Shown: positions 62,781 through 64,000 of the stretch, one piece after another
How the letters are laid out: every line of letters begins with the position of its first letter
Numbering within the stretch: position 1 is the first letter of the stretch
Source of the DNA: Gordonia otitidis NBRC 100426
Lineage (GTDB): Bacteria; Actinomycetota; Actinomycetes; Mycobacteriales; Mycobacteriaceae
Direction: 5' to 3'
DNA: 64,000 nucleotides
Assembly: GCF_000248075.1 (NCBI RefSeq)
Contig: NZ_BAFB01000005.1
Location: 1-64,000, forward strand
Translations under genes and position numbers: made by a program
The notes under the pieces: generated by a model
Seen by the model: only the letters and a program-made list of their open reading frames with translations
Told to the model about the DNA's origin: nothing
The model's database searches: none

Positions 62781-63535
62781 ACTCGACGTCGCGTGGGGCG
62801 GGCCCGGGTCGAACCGAGGGCATCTCGGCCGAGAGCGTGCGCGCGGCTATCGAGCGGATCGCCGATCCAGACAGAGCAGAGTCCGCGGCGCGCTATTTCC
62901 AGGCAGGTCCCGGCGGCTACGGCGGCGACGATCGGTTCCTGGGCGTCCGCGTACCGCAGTTGCGTGCGATCGCGCGGACAGCGCGCGGTCTCGACCGCAC
63001 ACAGGTGGCCGAGTTGGTCGACTCGGCCGCCCACGAGGTACGGCTCGCGGGCCTGTTCTGCCTACGCGACGGGTTCGAGCGGGCCGCGCCCGACGACGTC
63101 GACGCGTGGGCAAAGGTGTACCTCGCCGCCGTTGCCGCGGGCAGGGTGAACAACTGGGATCTCGTCGATTCGTCTGCCGATCCGGTCCTCGGGGAATGGT
63201 CATGGCAGCGAGCCGATCCCGGTGTGCTGACCGACTTCGCTCGGCGAGATGACCTGTGGGAACGACGAATCGGCATCATCGGCACCTTCGCATGGCTCAA
63301 ACACGGTGACGCACAGGCGTTGCAGCTGGTGGCCCCGCTGGTGGTCGACGACCGGCGGCCATTGATCCAGAAGGCTTTCGGCTGGATGCTGCGGGAGATG
63401 GGCAAACGCGTCGACGGCTCATTACTGTTGTCCTACCTCGACGCCCACGCAGCGCAGATGGGGCGAACCGCACTCGGTTACGCCGTCGAACACCTCGAAC
63501 CGGATACACGAGCGCACTATCGGTCGCTGCGCTGA
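62777..63535 (+). CDS. DNA alkylation repair protein (AlkD-like)
   Basis: 252 residues, overlapping the reductase stop by 4 bp. The HEAT-like repeats are in FLGVRVPQLRAIARTAR, EVRLAGLFCLRDGFER, RVNNWDLVDSSADPVLGEW, WERRIGIIGTFAWLKHG and RPLIQKAFGWMLREMGKR. The Trp and Asp of NNWDLVD and the Arg in WERRIG are the known AlkD base-contact positions. It removes alkylated purines from DNA. Confidence 0.84.
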   Translation: MNSTSRGAGPGRTEGISAESVRAAIERIADPDRAESAARYFQAGPGGYGGDDRFLGVRVPQLRAIARTARGLDRTQVAELVDSAAHEVRLAGLFCLRDGFERAAPDDVDAWAKVYLAAVAAGRVNNWDLVDSSADPVLGEWSWQRADPGVLTDFARRDDLWERRIGIIGTFAWLKHGDAQALQLVAPLVVDDRRPLIQKAFGWMLREMGKRVDGSLLLSYLDAHAAQMGRTALGYAVEHLEPDTRAHYRSLR

Positions 63536-63539
63536 GCCG

Positions 63540-63557
63540 GGTCACGGCACCGTGACC
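63540..63557. terminator. 18-bp palindrome between convergent alkD-like and ClC genes
   Basis: GGTCACGG and CCGTGACC form a perfect 8-bp stem around CA, in the 22-bp gap between the two stops. As an RNA it would be a tight hairpin for both directions; as DNA it could be a protein site. The stem is short, so the terminator role is not certain. Confidence 0.45.
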
Positions 63558-64000
63558 TCAGGCCGGGTGACCCGCGCGGAGCATCCGTTCACGGAGTGCG
63601 TCGTAGATAGGTGGACTGCGTAGTAGTGACGCGACGATCACCGCCGCGGCGCCGGCCGCGAGGAGGGGGACGGTCACGCTCGTGATGGTCGTCATCTCGA
63701 TGACCAACACGATGCCGGTGAACGGTGCCCTGACCACCGAGGCGAACAGGCTCGACATGCCGACGAGCACCAGCGACAACACCAGCCGCCGCCCCAGATC
63801 GTCGGAGAACAGCTCGACGAACCGCGCGAACAGCAGACCGAGCAGTGCGCCGAGTGCCAACATCGGCGCGAAGATGCCGCCCGGGGTACCGACGGAATAG
63901 GACAACGGTCCGCCGATGAACCGCACGGCGAGAAAAACGATGAGGCTGAGAAGCGCGAACCGCTGACCGTCGAAGATCTTCTGCGACAGCGCGTCCCCGC
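63558..64000 (-). CDS. ClC-family chloride channel/transporter, partial
   Basis: Only the C-terminal part is in the window; the frame stays open to the right edge. The ClC sign SVGTPGGIFAPMLALGALLG is clear, followed by membrane segments and a short tail ending RERMLRAGHPA. There is no CBS-domain extension after the last span, as in bacterial ClcA. ClC proteins exchange chloride for protons, or conduct chloride. The start lies beyond base 64000. Confidence 0.82.
   Translation of the reverse strand, partial: GDALSQKIFDGQRFALLSLIVFLAVRFIGGPLSYSVGTPGGIFAPMLALGALLGLLFARFVELFSDDLGRRLVLSLVLVGMSSLFASVVRAPFTGIVLVIEMTTITSVTVPLLAAGAAAVIVASLLRSPPIYDALRERMLRAGHPA

Overview
The window is high-GC DNA with dense, short-spaced genes and frequent GTG starts and ATGA overlaps, typical of an actinobacterium. 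A mycolyltransferase-like secreted esterase (49627-50592), a CYP136-type P450, Mce-associated membrane proteins and an NDMA-dependent alcohol dehydrogenase point to the mycolic-acid-producing Mycobacteriales. Gordonia or a close relative (Williamsia, Rhodococcus) is my best guess. This rests on protein resemblance recalled from memory, not on a search.

Left part (1-12.5 kb). Two copies of a ~103-bp G-rich repeat abut a C-terminal scrap of a carboxylic acid reductase. Next come a frameshifted double-hotdog thioesterase and a pentapeptide-repeat protein. A compact catabolic operon follows: TIGR03084 protein, AtuA-type protein, acyl-CoA dehydrogenase, carboxyltransferase, biotin carboxylase, second acyl-CoA dehydrogenase, enoyl-CoA hydratase and TetR. 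Its content resembles the fadE13-accD2-accA2-fadE12-echA7 block of Mycobacterium tuberculosis and the acyclic-terpene (atu) clusters, so it probably carboxylates and beta-oxidises a branched acyl-CoA.

Middle-left (12.5-26 kb). Small housekeeping and unknown genes come first, including a VOC protein behind a MerR-type 19-bp-spacer promoter. Then follow an alcohol dehydrogenase, two aldehyde dehydrogenases and a carboxylesterase, with two paralogous AcoR/Fis-type activators and a PaaX-family repressor. Each aldehyde dehydrogenase is divided from its neighbouring activator by a similar 17-bp dyad.

Aromatic region (26-40 kb). An AraC-type regulator is divergent from a run of SRPBCC protein, CYP199-like P450, [2Fe-2S] ferredoxin, ferredoxin reductase, amidohydrolase and SDR. 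Directly after it lies an aerobic benzoyl-CoA (box) operon: boxB, boxC, benzoate-CoA ligase, a thioredoxin-reductase-like ferredoxin-NADP reductase, a seven-iron ferredoxin and a DUF6158-GNAT fusion. No fused BoxA is present; the separate reductase and ferredoxin look like its functional replacement. The P450 system may feed an aromatic acid into the box pathway.

Right part (40-64 kb). Exonuclease III and a membrane protein precede the rpsL-rpsG-fusA-tuf operon, which has a clear promoter and terminator. A convergent operon encodes a possible peptide-modification system: a 20-residue ORF, a TIGR04222 membrane protein with a Cys/Gly-rich tail, a DUF692 (MNIO) metalloenzyme and a small partner protein. 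Then come the mycolyltransferase-like gene, an orphan LuxR-type regulator divergent from a 1261-residue HTH-STAND-ATPase-beta-propeller protein, an alpha/beta hydrolase, menC, CYP136-TetR, four overlapping Mce-associated membrane protein genes, a P450-type ferredoxin reductase, an AlkD-like glycosylase and the end of a ClC chloride channel. I saw no rRNA, tRNA, CRISPR array, insertion sequence or prophage.
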